This document shows positions 17,667-27,308 of a DNA stretch of 64,000 bases, in pieces. The stretch is taken from NCBI GenBank assembly GCA_027035575.1, contig JALVUQ010000070.1, positions 40,031 to 104,030 of the forward strand, in the 5' to 3' direction. The translations under genes and the position numbers were made by a program. The DNA is from Desulfurellales bacterium (lineage in GTDB: Bacteria; Campylobacterota_A; Desulfurellia; Desulfurellales; Hippeaceae). The notes beneath the pieces are model-generated. The model made no database searches and was not told the origin of the DNA. It saw nothing but the letters and a program-made list of their open reading frames with translations. Position 1 is the first letter of the stretch. Every line of letters begins with the position of its first letter.

Positions 17667-18872
17667 ATGTTTTTTAAAGGAAAAAACCTATCAACTGAAA
17701 AACCTAACTCTGAAAAGATAGATAAGATTGCTTCCGAGATATTAAGAGATAAAGAGAAAGAGTTAAATGAAGATATTAAAACTAAGCTACGGAGCGCCAA
17801 CCCCTTGACAAAGGCGGAGGTAGTTTGTGAGCTCTACTCTATAGATGCTTATTGCTGGAAATTTTTTAGGGAAAATTTCTTCATAGTTTTTGCCATTAAC
17901 CCGGAGAAAAAATTCTTGTATTTTAACAGGGCTTTTGAGGAAATAACCGGGTGGAACAGGAATGATTTAATGAACGTTGACGTTGCATCTAAGGTTTTAT
18001 GGCCTGAAAATCCTGCGGAGTGCAGTGTATGCAAACTGGTTGCAAAATCAATAAATGAAAAAAAGGTTCTCATAGACGAAGCAATGATAATGAACAGGTT
18101 AGGAGAAAAAATCCCCGTTATGGTAAATGTTATGCCTATAGTCAGGGACGGAGATGTAATCTATATATATGCCATTCTAAGGGATTTGAGAAAGGAGATA
18201 GAAGATAAAAAAAGGTATCTTGAAGAAAATGTTGCTGCAATCAAAGAAGCTTTGATTAATGTGGCAAACGGCGATATATCAGAAAGGGTGGAGATACCGG
18301 AAGATAATGAACTAAGAGATTTGGAAGCTCCAATCAATGCCATAATAGAAAACCTACAAAATGTTGTTAGAGGCATACAGGAATCTGCCAAGGTTGCAGA
18401 TGAAATATCGGGCGAGACGGCAAAGAGCGTTGAGGATGTTGCAGATTGGAATGAAAATGTGTTTCAGAAATCTCAGGATGAACTTGTAGAACTGGCTAAA
18501 GAACTTGGAGATGCTACCAAAAATATCGAGGGTATTGTTAAATTGATTAGAGATATTGCCGAGCAAACAAATCTTTTGGCTCTAAATGCAGCCATTGAGG
18601 CAGCCAGGGCAGGAGAAGCCGGCAGGGGTTTTGCCGTTGTTGCCGATGAAGTAAGAAGTTTGGCTGAAAAAAGCCAGAGAGCAACAGGTGATATATCTGA
18701 TGCAATTAAAGCAATTGAAAAAAGCTCTTATGATATGATTGAAAAAATACATTTTAATTCGGAAGAATCAAAACAACTTGTTGAGGCAATAAAATCCCTA
18801 AAAGACAATATTGATTCGTTGGAGGACAATATAAAACAGCTGCTTGATACGGTGTCGAGTTTTAACATTTAA
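17667..18872 (+). CDS. Soluble PAS-domain methyl-accepting chemotaxis protein
   Basis: Cytoplasmic chemoreceptor, 401 aa, without any membrane segment or HAMP domain. A PAS domain covers about residues 65-175 ([39 protein letters not shown]) and includes a CSVC cysteine pair. The kinase-control hairpin tip [21 protein letters not shown] and [18 protein letters not shown] is canonical, but the signalling domain is short. It would sense a cytoplasmic cue, redox or a bound cofactor, and signal to CheA. The start follows TGGAGG. The cysteine pair could bind a metal or act as a redox switch; this is speculation. Confidence 0.92.
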   Translation: MFFKGKNLSTEKPNSEKIDKIASEILRDKEKELNEDIKTKLRSANPLTKAEVVCELYSIDAYCWKFFRENFFIVFAINPEKKFLYFNRAFEEITGWNRNDLMNVDVASKVLWPENPAECSVCKLVAKSINEKKVLIDEAMIMNRLGEKIPVMVNVMPIVRDGDVIYIYAILRDLRKEIEDKKRYLEENVAAIKEALINVANGDISERVEIPEDNELRDLEAPINAIIENLQNVVRGIQESAKVADEISGETAKSVEDVADWNENVFQKSQDELVELAKELGDATKNIEGIVKLIRDIAEQTNLLALNAAIEAARAGEAGRGFAVVADEVRSLAEKSQRATGDISDAIKAIEKSSYDMIEKIHFNSEESKQLVEAIKSLKDNIDSLEDNIKQLLDTVSSFNI

Positions 18873-18932
18873 GAGAAAATACAGAGTTGACGGCAGATTA
18901 AAGAAAAATTTCTGATTTGCTTATTTTACCGC

Positions 18933-18960
18933 TTGACAATTATAAAAAAAAGATTATGGG
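18933..18960 (+). promoter_or_regulatory. Candidate promoter for yggS
   Basis: A perfect TTGACA at 18933-18938 is followed after 16 bases by TATGGG at 18955-18960, about 33 bases before the yggS start. The -10 match is weak. Confidence 0.4.
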
Positions 18961-18992
18961 TAGTCCTACTTACTTTTTTAGGGGGCTTTGAA

Positions 18993-19679
18993 ATGATTAC
19001 GGAAAATGTCAAGGCGTTGCTTAAAGAACTTCCCGAAGGCGTTGAGCTTGAGGCTGCTGCAAAAACGAGAAGCGCAAAAGAGATAGAAGAGGCAATCAAA
19101 GCAGGTGTGAAAATTATAGGTGAAAACTATATCAAAGACTTAAAAAACGTATATGAGAGCGTTAAAACACCTGCAAGATGGCACTTTATCGGCACGTTGA
19201 AAACACAAAAACACGACCTGTTAAGAAAAAAATACCTTAAAATTTTTGATATGATTGAAACGCTCGACTCTTTTGAGATAGCGTGCGAGTTGGATAAAAA
19301 ATGTGCATCCATCCCTAAGATTATGGATGTCCTAATTGAAATAAACAGTGCAAAAGAGCCTCAAAAATCCGGTGTTATGCCCGAAGATGCAAAAGAACTT
19401 GCCGTAAAACTGTCAACCTTAAAAAATATAAGGGTTGTCGGTTTAATGACTATGGGTCCAAGGTTTGGAAACCCAGAAGATTCACGTCCCTATTTCAGGA
19501 TTACAAAAGAGCTGTTTGAGGAAATCAAATCACTCAAAATACCTAATCTGACAATGAAATACCTCTCTATGGGTATGACAAACTCCTACAAAGTTGCGGT
19601 TCAAGAGGGAGCAAATATAGTTAGAATCGGAACAAAAATTTTCGGAGAGAGGGCTTGCAGCTTGGATGCAAAAGACTAA
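18993..19679 (+). CDS. yggS: YggS/PLPBP family pyridoxal-phosphate homeostasis protein
   Basis: PLP-binding protein of the YggS/PROSC family, 228 aa, a single-domain TIM barrel with no known enzymatic reaction that buffers PLP and affects amino-acid balance. The PLP lysine is in [10 protein letters not shown] (residue 24). [30 protein letters not shown] and [11 protein letters not shown] are family signatures. Start chosen at ATG 18993 behind AGGGGG; a longer frame from 18933 adds a hydrophobic non-homologous extension that overlaps the promoter. Its stop codon overlaps that of convergent prfA. Confidence 0.95.
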   Translation: MITENVKALLKELPEGVELEAAAKTRSAKEIEEAIKAGVKIIGENYIKDLKNVYESVKTPARWHFIGTLKTQKHDLLRKKYLKIFDMIETLDSFEIACELDKKCASIPKIMDVLIEINSAKEPQKSGVMPEDAKELAVKLSTLKNIRVVGLMTMGPRFGNPEDSRPYFRITKELFEEIKSLKIPNLTMKYLSMGMTNSYKVAVQEGANIVRIGTKIFGERACSLDAKD

Positions 19680-20737
19680 AAACCCTCTTCTTTCAGCTTT
19701 CTTGTCTGTTCGTCTATTGTTAAAGCATCTATAAGCTCATCCAACTCTCCCTCCATTATGGAATCAAGTTTATAGAGCGTTAAATTTATTCTGTGGTCTG
19801 TTACTCTGCCTTGAGGGAAGTTGTATGTTCTTATGCGCTGCGACCTGTCGCCTGAGCCTATCTGCTCCTTTCTTTTGCTTGCCCTTTCGGCTTCGGCTTT
19901 TTGCCTGTACATATCGTAAAGCCTTGCCCTCAAAACCGTCATAGCTTTGTTTTTGTTTTTTAATTGGGATTTTTCATCTTGGCAGGTTACCACAATGTTT
20001 GTCGGCAAATGTGTAATTCTGACAGCCGAATCGGTCGTATTAACACACTGTCCGCCGTGTCCCGTTGCCCTAAATACATCAATTCTCAAATCCTCGTTTT
20101 TAATTTCCACATCAACATCTTCGGCTTCTGGCAAAACCGCTACCGTTGCCGCCGATGTGTGAATTCTGCCTTGAGATTCCGTTGTCGGAACACGCTGTAC
20201 CCTGTGCGTTCCGCTTTCATATTTAAATTTCGAATATGCGCCCTTGCCCTTTATGTTTACTATTATCTCCTTAATGCCTCCCGAATCGGAAACGCTGCTG
20301 TCCATAACCTCAACCTTAAAACCCTTATTTTCTGCATATTTACTGTACATTCTAAACAAATCGGCAGCAAAAAGAGCGGCTTCCTCTCCGCCTGTTCCCG
20401 CTCTTATCTCCAAAATTACATCCTTTTCATCCGAAGGGTCTTTGGGTATGAGCAAAAGCTTCAACTCATCTTCTATCTTAGATTTTTTGTCGGTTGCACT
20501 TTTAAGCTCCTCTTTTGCAAGCTCTTTTAACTCTTCGTCTTTCAAAAGCTCTTTGGCTTCTTCCATATCCTTTAATGTTTTTTCGTATTCAACGGCTTTT
20601 TCGTATATGGGGGAGAGCTTTTTCATCTCTTCGCTTAATGATTTGTACCTCTCCATATCATTGACGACATCCGGCTTGCTCAGCTCGTTTTGCAGCTCTT
20701 CATATCTCTCTTTTATGTCTTTAATCTTCTCAATCAT
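19676..20737 (-). CDS. prfA: Peptide chain release factor 1
   Basis: Class I release factor RF1, 353 aa, terminates translation at UAA and UAG. The GGQ loop is [17 protein letters not shown]. The codon-recognition tripeptide is of the P-x-T type (PTT, in the stretch [15 protein letters not shown]), which separates RF1 from RF2 (SPF). It is the last gene of a five-gene minus-strand operon, 15 bases after the PP-loop ATPase. No prmC methyltransferase follows; instead the stop overlaps yggS. Confidence 0.97.
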   Translation of the reverse strand: MIEKIKDIKERYEELQNELSKPDVVNDMERYKSLSEEMKKLSPIYEKAVEYEKTLKDMEEAKELLKDEELKELAKEELKSATDKKSKIEDELKLLLIPKDPSDEKDVILEIRAGTGGEEAALFAADLFRMYSKYAENKGFKVEVMDSSVSDSGGIKEIIVNIKGKGAYSKFKYESGTHRVQRVPTTESQGRIHTSAATVAVLPEAEDVDVEIKNEDLRIDVFRATGHGGQCVNTTDSAVRITHLPTNIVVTCQDEKSQLKNKNKAMTVLRARLYDMYRQKAEAERASKRKEQIGSGDRSQRIRTYNFPQGRVTDHRINLTLYKLDSIMEGELDELIDALTIDEQTRKLKEEGF

Positions 20738-20752
20738 AACAAACTCCAGGTA

Positions 20753-21730
20753 TCAAATCTTTAACAACTCCAACTCATTCTCATTAATATCAACAGGCTG
20801 CACTATTTTAACTTCATCCTTATAACCATACTCAAACAGTTCGGCTTTTTTAGAGTATCTTTTTAATACGGCAGCGGCTGTCTCAATATCCTTGCCGTCA
20901 GGCTCAACGGCAAACACTCCGATAGCTCCCGGAGCATTGCGGCACTTCAACAAAGGCAGCACACTGCCGAATTTTTTAAGCATAAGGTATGTTTCATCCT
21001 TTCTTCTTGAAACAACAAATCTTTTGGAATTTATCCTGAAATGCCTCCCGTAAGTTAAAAGTTCCAATTCAAACTCATTGTTGTATCCGTATTTAAGCAT
21101 CTCTTTAACCCTTCTTGACATTGATGCGTCGGTCAAAAGACAACCGCCCGCAGGTGATTCAAAATCTTCTATGCCGAAGCGCTTTGCAAGCTCAAACTGT
21201 TTGCTCCTGGAACGACCGGTTATGCAAAACAGTTTATCTTTATCTACAATACCCTCTTTTTCCATATCGGTTTGAGGCAGGCATTTGGCAGACAGAGGTC
21301 TCAACACCAGGTTGCTCAAATCAGCCCTTTTTTCTACTGCCCTCATAACGGAATACGACCTCTGGCTCATAGGTCTTTGACCCAAAACCTCACCCGTAAC
21401 GACAAAGCAGGCTCCTATTTCATCCATAAATCTCTTTGCCTGTTTGAAAAAAAATATTTTGCAGTCCACGCAGGGGTTTAGGTTCTTCCCATATCCGAAT
21501 ACAGGCTGTTTAACAATTTTCAGATACTCTTCGTCGTTTTTTGCCGTATGCAATTTGACAGGCAGACCAAAAAGCCCTTTTTCCAACTGCTTTTCATCTT
21601 TATTGTAAAACGGTGTTTTTACAAAGAGCGGATACACCTCAAAATTCAAAGAGAGCATTATGTGAACCGCAAGCAGACTGTCCAAACCGCCTGAGTACAA
21701 AACAACGCACCTTCTGCACAGCTTCTCCAT
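20753..21730 (-). CDS. PP-loop ATP pyrophosphatase, probable tRNA thiolation-type enzyme
   Basis: N-type ATP pyrophosphatase, about 325 aa. The PP-loop VLYSGGLDSLLAVHIM lies near the N-terminus. CVDCK (with a CxxC) and the later ESPAGGCLLTD block match a family often annotated as thiouridylase-like or ThiI/MnmA-like. It probably activates a nucleobase for sulfur transfer, but the target is unknown. Two starts are possible: ATG 21730 (used here) or TTG 21754, which would leave only five bases after hpt and add eight residues. Neither has a clear ribosome-binding site. It is in an operon with hpt and prfA. Confidence 0.75.
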   Translation of the reverse strand: MEKLCRRCVVLYSGGLDSLLAVHIMLSLNFEVYPLFVKTPFYNKDEKQLEKGLFGLPVKLHTAKNDEEYLKIVKQPVFGYGKNLNPCVDCKIFFFKQAKRFMDEIGACFVVTGEVLGQRPMSQRSYSVMRAVEKRADLSNLVLRPLSAKCLPQTDMEKEGIVDKDKLFCITGRSRSKQFELAKRFGIEDFESPAGGCLLTDASMSRRVKEMLKYGYNNEFELELLTYGRHFRINSKRFVVSRRKDETYLMLKKFGSVLPLLKCRNAPGAIGVFAVEPDGKDIETAAAVLKRYSKKAELFEYGYKDEVKIVQPVDINENELELLKI

Positions 21731-21759
21731 AAAATTAAGCGCCGTATCTGACAAAAAGT

Positions 21760-22263
21760 CTAATCCATAGAGTATATTGCGGGCAAATCCCTGTAATTTT
21801 CGTTGTAATCCATACCGAAACCCACTATAAAACCTCTGTCCAAATCAAAGAGGTAGTAGTCCGCATCTATATCTTCACTTCTTCTTTCGTGCTTATTAAC
21901 AGCCACACAGATCTTGCAGTCCTTAGCCCCTGATGAGATAAAAAAATCCCTAACCCTTTTCATTGTCTGCCCGGTGTCCAATATATCGTCAACAATAATG
22001 CACATTTTATCTTTTAAATCTATCGACGGCTTTTTTATCCAGGTCAAACTGCCGGTGCTTTGTGTGCCTTCGTAGCTTTTAACCCTGATACTGTCCTTTG
22101 TGGGGTTTATGTCGAGTTTGTTTGTCAATTTTTCAAAAAACGGCTTGCCGCCTTTTTCTATGTAAATCATAGCGACGTCCTTGCCTTTGTATTCTTTGTT
22201 TAAAACCTCAGCGAGCTTCTCTACCCTTCTTTCTATCTCGTCAGCATCAAAAAGTAACCTCAC
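21760..22263 (-). CDS. hpt: Hypoxanthine/guanine phosphoribosyltransferase
   Basis: Purine salvage enzyme, 167 aa, transfers the phosphoribosyl group of PRPP to hypoxanthine or guanine. The PRPP loop is CIIVDDILDTGQT, the PPi-binding loop is MIYIEKGGKPFF, and GFGMDYNENYRDLPAIY closes the active site. The length is close to the usual 170-180 aa. It starts five bases after the amrS stop and ends five bases before the possible TTG start of the next gene. Confidence 0.93.
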   Translation of the reverse strand: MRLLFDADEIERRVEKLAEVLNKEYKGKDVAMIYIEKGGKPFFEKLTNKLDINPTKDSIRVKSYEGTQSTGSLTWIKKPSIDLKDKMCIIVDDILDTGQTMKRVRDFFISSGAKDCKICVAVNKHERRSEDIDADYYLFDLDRGFIVGFGMDYNENYRDLPAIYSMD

Positions 22264-22268
22264 TTTAA

Positions 22269-23285
22269 CTAACTCTCCACAATATCGATTTTTTCACCGC
22301 ATTTCGGACATTTACCGTCAACAATGCGATTTGAGAGTATATCAAAGCCGTAGCGATTTATCAACAATTCACCGCAAGCAGGGCAGTAGGTGTTTTCACC
22401 CTCATCTCCCGGAATATTGCCCGTATAAACATATTTTAATCCGAGAGATTTTCCTATTTCGGCAAGATTTTTTATTATTCTGACATCTGTGGGCGGCACT
22501 TCATCCATCTTGTATGCAGGGAAAAATCTGCTAACGTGCCAAGGAATTGCAGGGTCTATTTCATAAATATGTTCAACAAGCGCCATAATCTCGACAGGCT
22601 CCTCATTTACGCCGGGTATAATAAGCGTTGTTGCCTCAACCCATATGCCTTTTTTCTTCATATATTCAAGTGAGTTTAGCACGGGCTTAAGACGTGCGTT
22701 GCCGGCTATCTGAATATAATAGGCATCCGAAAAGGATTTTATATCTATATTTACGGCATCTATCAAACCGTCCATCATATCAATAGCCTCTTTCGTCATA
22801 TACCCGTTTGTTACAAAGATGTTTTTTAAGCCCCTCTTTTTTGCTAATCTTGCCGTATCAACGGCATATTCAAAAAATATCGTAGGCTCGGTATAGGTGT
22901 ATGCAATTGAGGCACATCCGCTTTCAACGGCATCCTCAACAACCCTATCGGGAGAATAATCCTCACCTATAATCTTACCGTTATGCTCAAAGGGATATTG
23001 GCTTATATCGTGATTTTGACAGTAAAGGCAGTTAAAATTGCAGCCTACCGTCGCTATGGAAAACGATTTTGTGCCCGGCAAAAAATGAAACAGCGGCTTT
23101 TTTTCAATAGGGTCAACAGATTTTGCCACGGCTTTTTCGTAAACCAGAGAATAGAGCACTCCGTCTATATTTTCCCTGACTCCGCATTTACCCTTCTCGC
23201 CCTCCTGCATAACACACCTGAAGCTGCATAAATCACACCTAACCCTTTTATCTTCCAGTTTTTTGTACAGATACGCTTCTTTCAT
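22269..23285 (-). CDS. amrS: AmmeMemoRadiSam-system radical SAM protein
   Basis: Radical SAM enzyme, 338 aa, of the AmrS/PflA-like family. The 4Fe-4S motif is CNFNCLYCQ. An N-terminal four-cysteine set (CDLCSFRC, KGKCGVR) precedes it, and the C-terminus has a zinc-ribbon-like pair CPAC...CPKC. The reaction of this family is not established; it usually co-occurs with AMMECR1 and Memo proteins, neither of which is in the window. The start at 23285 follows AAGGAG by seven bases; a TTG six bases further up is too close to that site. It is the second gene of the operon. Confidence 0.9.
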   Translation of the reverse strand: MKEAYLYKKLEDKRVRCDLCSFRCVMQEGEKGKCGVRENIDGVLYSLVYEKAVAKSVDPIEKKPLFHFLPGTKSFSIATVGCNFNCLYCQNHDISQYPFEHNGKIIGEDYSPDRVVEDAVESGCASIAYTYTEPTIFFEYAVDTARLAKKRGLKNIFVTNGYMTKEAIDMMDGLIDAVNIDIKSFSDAYYIQIAGNARLKPVLNSLEYMKKKGIWVEATTLIIPGVNEEPVEIMALVEHIYEIDPAIPWHVSRFFPAYKMDEVPPTDVRIIKNLAEIGKSLGLKYVYTGNIPGDEGENTYCPACGELLINRYGFDILSNRIVDGKCPKCGEKIDIVES

Positions 23286-23296
23286 AAACAAACTCC

Positions 23297-24592
23297 TTAA
23301 ACGGGTAAAATTATTTTAAAACTCGTTCCTTTTCCGACTTCGCTCTTAACCTCCAAACTGCCTCCCATCATCTCAACGGTGTGTTTTGCTATGGGAATGC
23401 CTATGCCTTTTTTCACATCACCACCCGATTCAAACGGCTTAAACAGATTCCTCAACATTGCCTTTGTCATTCCCATACCGGTATCGGATATGTCTATCTC
23501 CACAATCTTGTCTTTTATCAGGTGTTTTATGCGTATAGACAAAATTCCCCCTGTTTTCATATTTTCTATACTGTTTTCTACTATGTTTTTAATAACAAGC
23601 TTCAGCTTTTTCTCATCCATTCTAACAGGCGGCATATTGAAATCCATATCCGTATTCAGCTTGATGTTGTATCTTTTGATAAGCTCCGTGTAGCGGTTTA
23701 GAATTCTGTTTATCAGCTGCGGTATGGACACAAATTTCATATCTATGTTCGTATCGCTCATCTGAAGCAGATTATCAGATAGGGAGGATAATTTTCTGCT
23801 TTCTATCTTTATGTAATCGGCATATTTTTTTAACTGTTTTGCGCTCTCTATTTTATCTATTTTTTTATCCAAGATTTCAGCCATTCCGCCAATGCTCATT
23901 ATGGGGTTTCTCAACCTGTGGGCTATGTTTTCGGTCAACTCCAAAACCGCTTTCTCTTTCTCGCGCTCAAGCAGCTGCTTTTGCATATTTTCTATGGTTT
24001 TCAAAGACTCCTCAAGCTCGAGGTTTTTATCTTTAAGCGTCTTGTTCAGCTGATTAACCTTATCCATATGCTTTGACAGCGTATCACTAAGAATGCCTGT
24101 AGGAAAGGCTATTATAACAAAGGGTATAATCCTGTAAAAAATCTCGATGGCGTTGTAAAGTCCCAAACCGTAGTATGTTTGAACGGCAGCAAAGGAGATT
24201 GCACCAAATACAGCGGTTATCACAGCAGGCTTTGTCCCCAAAACAAACGCCGTTATTGTGATTACGACAAAATATCCCGAATAGAACGGGCTGGTGCTGC
24301 CTCCCGTGTTGTATATGAAATACGAAACAACCAAGTCGTCAAACAAAAATGACGCCAAACAAAATTTACAGGCTCTGTTTTCACCCTCTGGTATAAAAAA
24401 CCTGACAATAAAAAAAAGCGTGTATGCGGCTATTATAAGGTTGTATGTGAACACAAGATGTATCTTGTTGCAGTTTATTACAAACAGCTGCGGTATGATT
24501 GCCCATATTATAGCGCCGGAGACAGAGATCAGCCTGACTATAAGAATCAGCAGATTGGTTTGTTCTATTGATATGAAACGCTCAGTTTTCAC
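23297..24592 (-). CDS. Membrane sensor histidine kinase
   Basis: Sensor kinase, 431 aa. Five to six membrane helices occupy residues 13-165, with little periplasmic sequence, so the signal is probably sensed in or near the membrane. A coiled coil (178-215) leads to the phosphoacceptor ENIAHRLRNPIMS with His225, then N-box, DTGMGMTKAML and GIGIPIAKHTVEMMGG of the HATPase domain. No response regulator lies in the same operon, so it is an orphan. It is the first gene of the operon with amrS, hpt, the PP-loop gene and prfA. Confidence 0.93.
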   Translation of the reverse strand: MKTERFISIEQTNLLILIVRLISVSGAIIWAIIPQLFVINCNKIHLVFTYNLIIAAYTLFFIVRFFIPEGENRACKFCLASFLFDDLVVSYFIYNTGGSTSPFYSGYFVVITITAFVLGTKPAVITAVFGAISFAAVQTYYGLGLYNAIEIFYRIIPFVIIAFPTGILSDTLSKHMDKVNQLNKTLKDKNLELEESLKTIENMQKQLLEREKEKAVLELTENIAHRLRNPIMSIGGMAEILDKKIDKIESAKQLKKYADYIKIESRKLSSLSDNLLQMSDTNIDMKFVSIPQLINRILNRYTELIKRYNIKLNTDMDFNMPPVRMDEKKLKLVIKNIVENSIENMKTGGILSIRIKHLIKDKIVEIDISDTGMGMTKAMLRNLFKPFESGGDVKKGIGIPIAKHTVEMMGGSLEVKSEVGKGTSFKIILPV

Positions 24593-24702
24593 AAACTCTT
24601 CCTTTTGTTAAAGATTGGACAAACATCAACAATTTATTGTAGTATAGGTTAATTGTTGGACTTGTTTTTGTCAAACAGTTTTTCTTTTATTGCGGAGGCG
24701 CT

Positions 24703-26154
24703 ATGTTTAAGATGTCTAAGAAATCGACAGGCAGAGTTACCTGCTCCACATACATAGAAAACCTCGTTGCGGTTATTGTTTACATACTAAATCTCCTCAA
24801 AACATCAGACGGCGTTATAGACGAAAAGATAGAAAAGTATAAAAAACTCGCAAAAAGTATAAAATACGAAGAAAACACGGATAAACTGATAAGCTTAAGA
24901 AACATAATAACGGAGTTTGTTGTTGAATATGACAACTACATCACAAATAAAAAGAAAGAGAGAGACAGGCTTATCTTAGGCAACATAAATATATTGATAA
25001 ATTTGGCAAAAAGTGCCGAAGGCTCAAAAAAATGGACAACCACGCTTGACGGTGTTAAACAGCTGTTAAAAGCAAATCTTGATACGGACTCTCTGTCGAA
25101 AGCAAAAGAGATGCTTTTTAACCTCGGTTATTCGAGTAAAGATACCAAGGACGTTGTTTACAGGGATATTATCTCTATGATATTTTCCCTGCTTGATTTG
25201 GAATCAGACTCAAAAGAGGCTAAAGGCTACCTTGATGAGGTAAAATCTCTTCAGGAAAAACTCTCTGCAAACCCATACAGCTTGGATTCCTCGGATTTCA
25301 GAGCAAAAATTAAGGAGTTAATAGAGCGCAAAGAGAAATTGGAAGAGGAGTATATACAATCCTTAAACGAAAAACTCAACAAAGCGCTCAAAGCCCTTAT
25401 CTATACCATAACGACATTCAGCTCCTCTTCAAGTAACTATGTTGACACATTTCAAGGGCACATAGACGAAATAAATAACGCTATGTCGGGCAAAAACGTT
25501 GATGTTGACGAGTTGAGCAAAAGGCTTATCGGCATAGCCATAAAGATAAAAGACACAACCATAAATATGAAAAACGAGATAGAGGAATACTCCAAGAAGA
25601 TGAAAGAGGCAAAAGAGACGATAGACGAGTTGAAAAATAAATTGGAAGAAGCAAAGCAAAATATGATAACAGACCCTCTAACCGGAGCCTTCAACAGGAG
25701 AGGTCTTTTTCACTTTATGAAGCTCGAATCGGAAAGAGCGATAAGGTATCAACATCCGTTTTCAATAATAATGGCTGATTTGGACCATTTCAGCAAGGTG
25801 AACAACACATACGGGCATTTAGCCGGAGATATAGTTTTAAAGAAGTTCTGCTCCACTGCCCAATCCATAATAAGAAGCGTTGATATATTGACAAGATACG
25901 GCGGTGAGGAGTTTATTATAATTTTACCCAATTCAGACATAAACAGCGCCTATGTTGTTGCAGAAAAAATCAGAGAGGCTATAGCCAAACTGAAGTTTCA
26001 ATATAAAGAGAGCGTATTCAGTATAACATCAAGCTTCGGTGTCGCCCAATTTAAATACGGGGATTCTGTGGAATCGCTTATCAAAAGGGCTGATGCCGCT
26101 CTGTATAAGGCAAAGGAAAAAAGAAATTGTACCGTTAAGGGGAGTGATTTATGA
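24703..26154 (+). CDS. Diguanylate cyclase with unassigned helical N-terminal domain
   Basis: GGDEF protein, 483 aa, with no membrane segment. The C-terminal domain (about 320-480) has DPLTGAFNRRG, the active site RYGGEEF and an RxxD inhibitory site (RSVD), so it should make cyclic-di-GMP and be product-inhibited. The first 320 residues are almost entirely charged helix, with a long coiled coil at about 285-318, and match no domain I know. This may be a partner- or ligand-binding sensor. It starts behind GCGGAGG and its stop overlaps the next gene's ATG (ATGA). Confidence 0.9.
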   Translation: MFKMSKKSTGRVTCSTYIENLVAVIVYILNLLKTSDGVIDEKIEKYKKLAKSIKYEENTDKLISLRNIITEFVVEYDNYITNKKKERDRLILGNINILINLAKSAEGSKKWTTTLDGVKQLLKANLDTDSLSKAKEMLFNLGYSSKDTKDVVYRDIISMIFSLLDLESDSKEAKGYLDEVKSLQEKLSANPYSLDSSDFRAKIKELIERKEKLEEEYIQSLNEKLNKALKALIYTITTFSSSSSNYVDTFQGHIDEINNAMSGKNVDVDELSKRLIGIAIKIKDTTINMKNEIEEYSKKMKEAKETIDELKNKLEEAKQNMITDPLTGAFNRRGLFHFMKLESERAIRYQHPFSIIMADLDHFSKVNNTYGHLAGDIVLKKFCSTAQSIIRSVDILTRYGGEEFIIILPNSDINSAYVVAEKIREAIAKLKFQYKESVFSITSSFGVAQFKYGDSVESLIKRADAALYKAKEKRNCTVKGSDL

Positions 26155-27206
26155 TAGAAAGAAGGATAAAAAAGCTGCAAAACAAGATAGAAGAGATAAG
26201 AGCGGAAGCAGCCGTTATTTTTTCAGCTTCCGACATAAGATACTTCACGGGAATAGGAGATATTGAAGGGGTGCTCGTTGTCAGTACAAAAAACGCAAGA
26301 AAGCTGTTTGTAAGCCCTCTTTATGAAACCGCAGCCTCAGAGTTATCGAAAAACGATTTAGAGGTTTCAACAAACGGCATAAAAGACGTAACGGACTATC
26401 TCAAACAGGAGGGAATTCACAAAATAGGGCTGGATTTTTTGGACACGAAAATGAGCGTTTCCAAGGAATTTGCCGAATTTGAAATCATAGACTTTACAAA
26501 CCAAACAAAAATGATACGAATGATTAAAGAAAAAGAGGAGATTAACAGCATAAAGAGGTCTGCCATATTCGCAAGAAACGCATTTTTAAAGGTCTATCCC
26601 TACATTAAAGCAGGAATAACCGAAAAGGAGATAGCCGACGAACTCACATATCAAATCAGAAAAGCAGGTGCTCAAAAAGAGTCTTTTGAAACAATTGTGG
26701 CAAGCGGGGCAAATGCAGCTATCCCTCACCATACGCCAACGGATAAAAAGATAGAAGACGGTGAATTCTTGGTTATAGACTTCGGGGCTCACAAAGACGG
26801 ATACAACTCCGACAACACTCTGACATTTCTTATCGGTAAGAAGGATGACGAAAAGAAGAAGTTATTTAACGCCGTATTTTATGCTCAACTGTTTGCCACG
26901 GAGATGATAGCGCCGGGAAGAACCAAAGCAAGCGATGTTGAAAAAAGGGCAAGAAGCGAGCTTAAAAAGTATGACTTGGATAAATATTTCATACACTCCT
27001 TGGGGCACGGTGTCGGGCTTGATGTTCACGAATTTCCATACATAAACTTAAAAAACGATATGGTTATTCAGCCGGGTATGGTTTTTACGATTGAACCGGG
27101 GATTTACATACCGGGCAAACTCGGAATAAGGCTTGAACATATGGTACTTGCCAAAGAAAACGATACGGAGGTTATAGCATTTACTCCTTTTATGGAAATA
27201 ATGTAA
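26151..27206 (+). CDS. M24 family aminopeptidase (Xaa-Pro type)
   Basis: Metallopeptidase of the pita-bread fold, 351 aa, probably an Xaa-Pro dipeptidase/aminopeptidase P. The creatinase-like N-terminal domain (1-125) is followed by the M24 core. Metal ligands are visible in VIDFGAHKDGYNSDNT (two Asp), HSLGHGVGLDVHE (His), TIEPGIYIPGKLGIRLE (two Glu). Ribosome-binding site AAGGGGAG. It is coupled to the diguanylate cyclase by a four-base overlap, with no obvious functional link. Confidence 0.93.
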   Translation: MIERRIKKLQNKIEEIRAEAAVIFSASDIRYFTGIGDIEGVLVVSTKNARKLFVSPLYETAASELSKNDLEVSTNGIKDVTDYLKQEGIHKIGLDFLDTKMSVSKEFAEFEIIDFTNQTKMIRMIKEKEEINSIKRSAIFARNAFLKVYPYIKAGITEKEIADELTYQIRKAGAQKESFETIVASGANAAIPHHTPTDKKIEDGEFLVIDFGAHKDGYNSDNTLTFLIGKKDDEKKKLFNAVFYAQLFATEMIAPGRTKASDVEKRARSELKKYDLDKYFIHSLGHGVGLDVHEFPYINLKNDMVIQPGMVFTIEPGIYIPGKLGIRLEHMVLAKENDTEVIAFTPFMEIM

Positions 27207-27262
27207 AACTATTAACTTCTATCGGGATTTAAAATTGAAACCACCGAGTCCAAAGGATAGGC

Positions 27263-27290
27263 ATATGGTGAAAATTTATACCATATTTTT
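27263..27290 (+). terminator. Possible weak terminator before hisF
   Basis: A seven-bp stem (ATATGGT/ACCATAT) with a 10-base loop is followed by five T residues. It lies between the peptidase and hisF. The stem is AT-rich, so termination may be partial. Confidence 0.4.
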
Positions 27291-27308
27291 AAAAGGCGGC
27301 AGGCTTAA

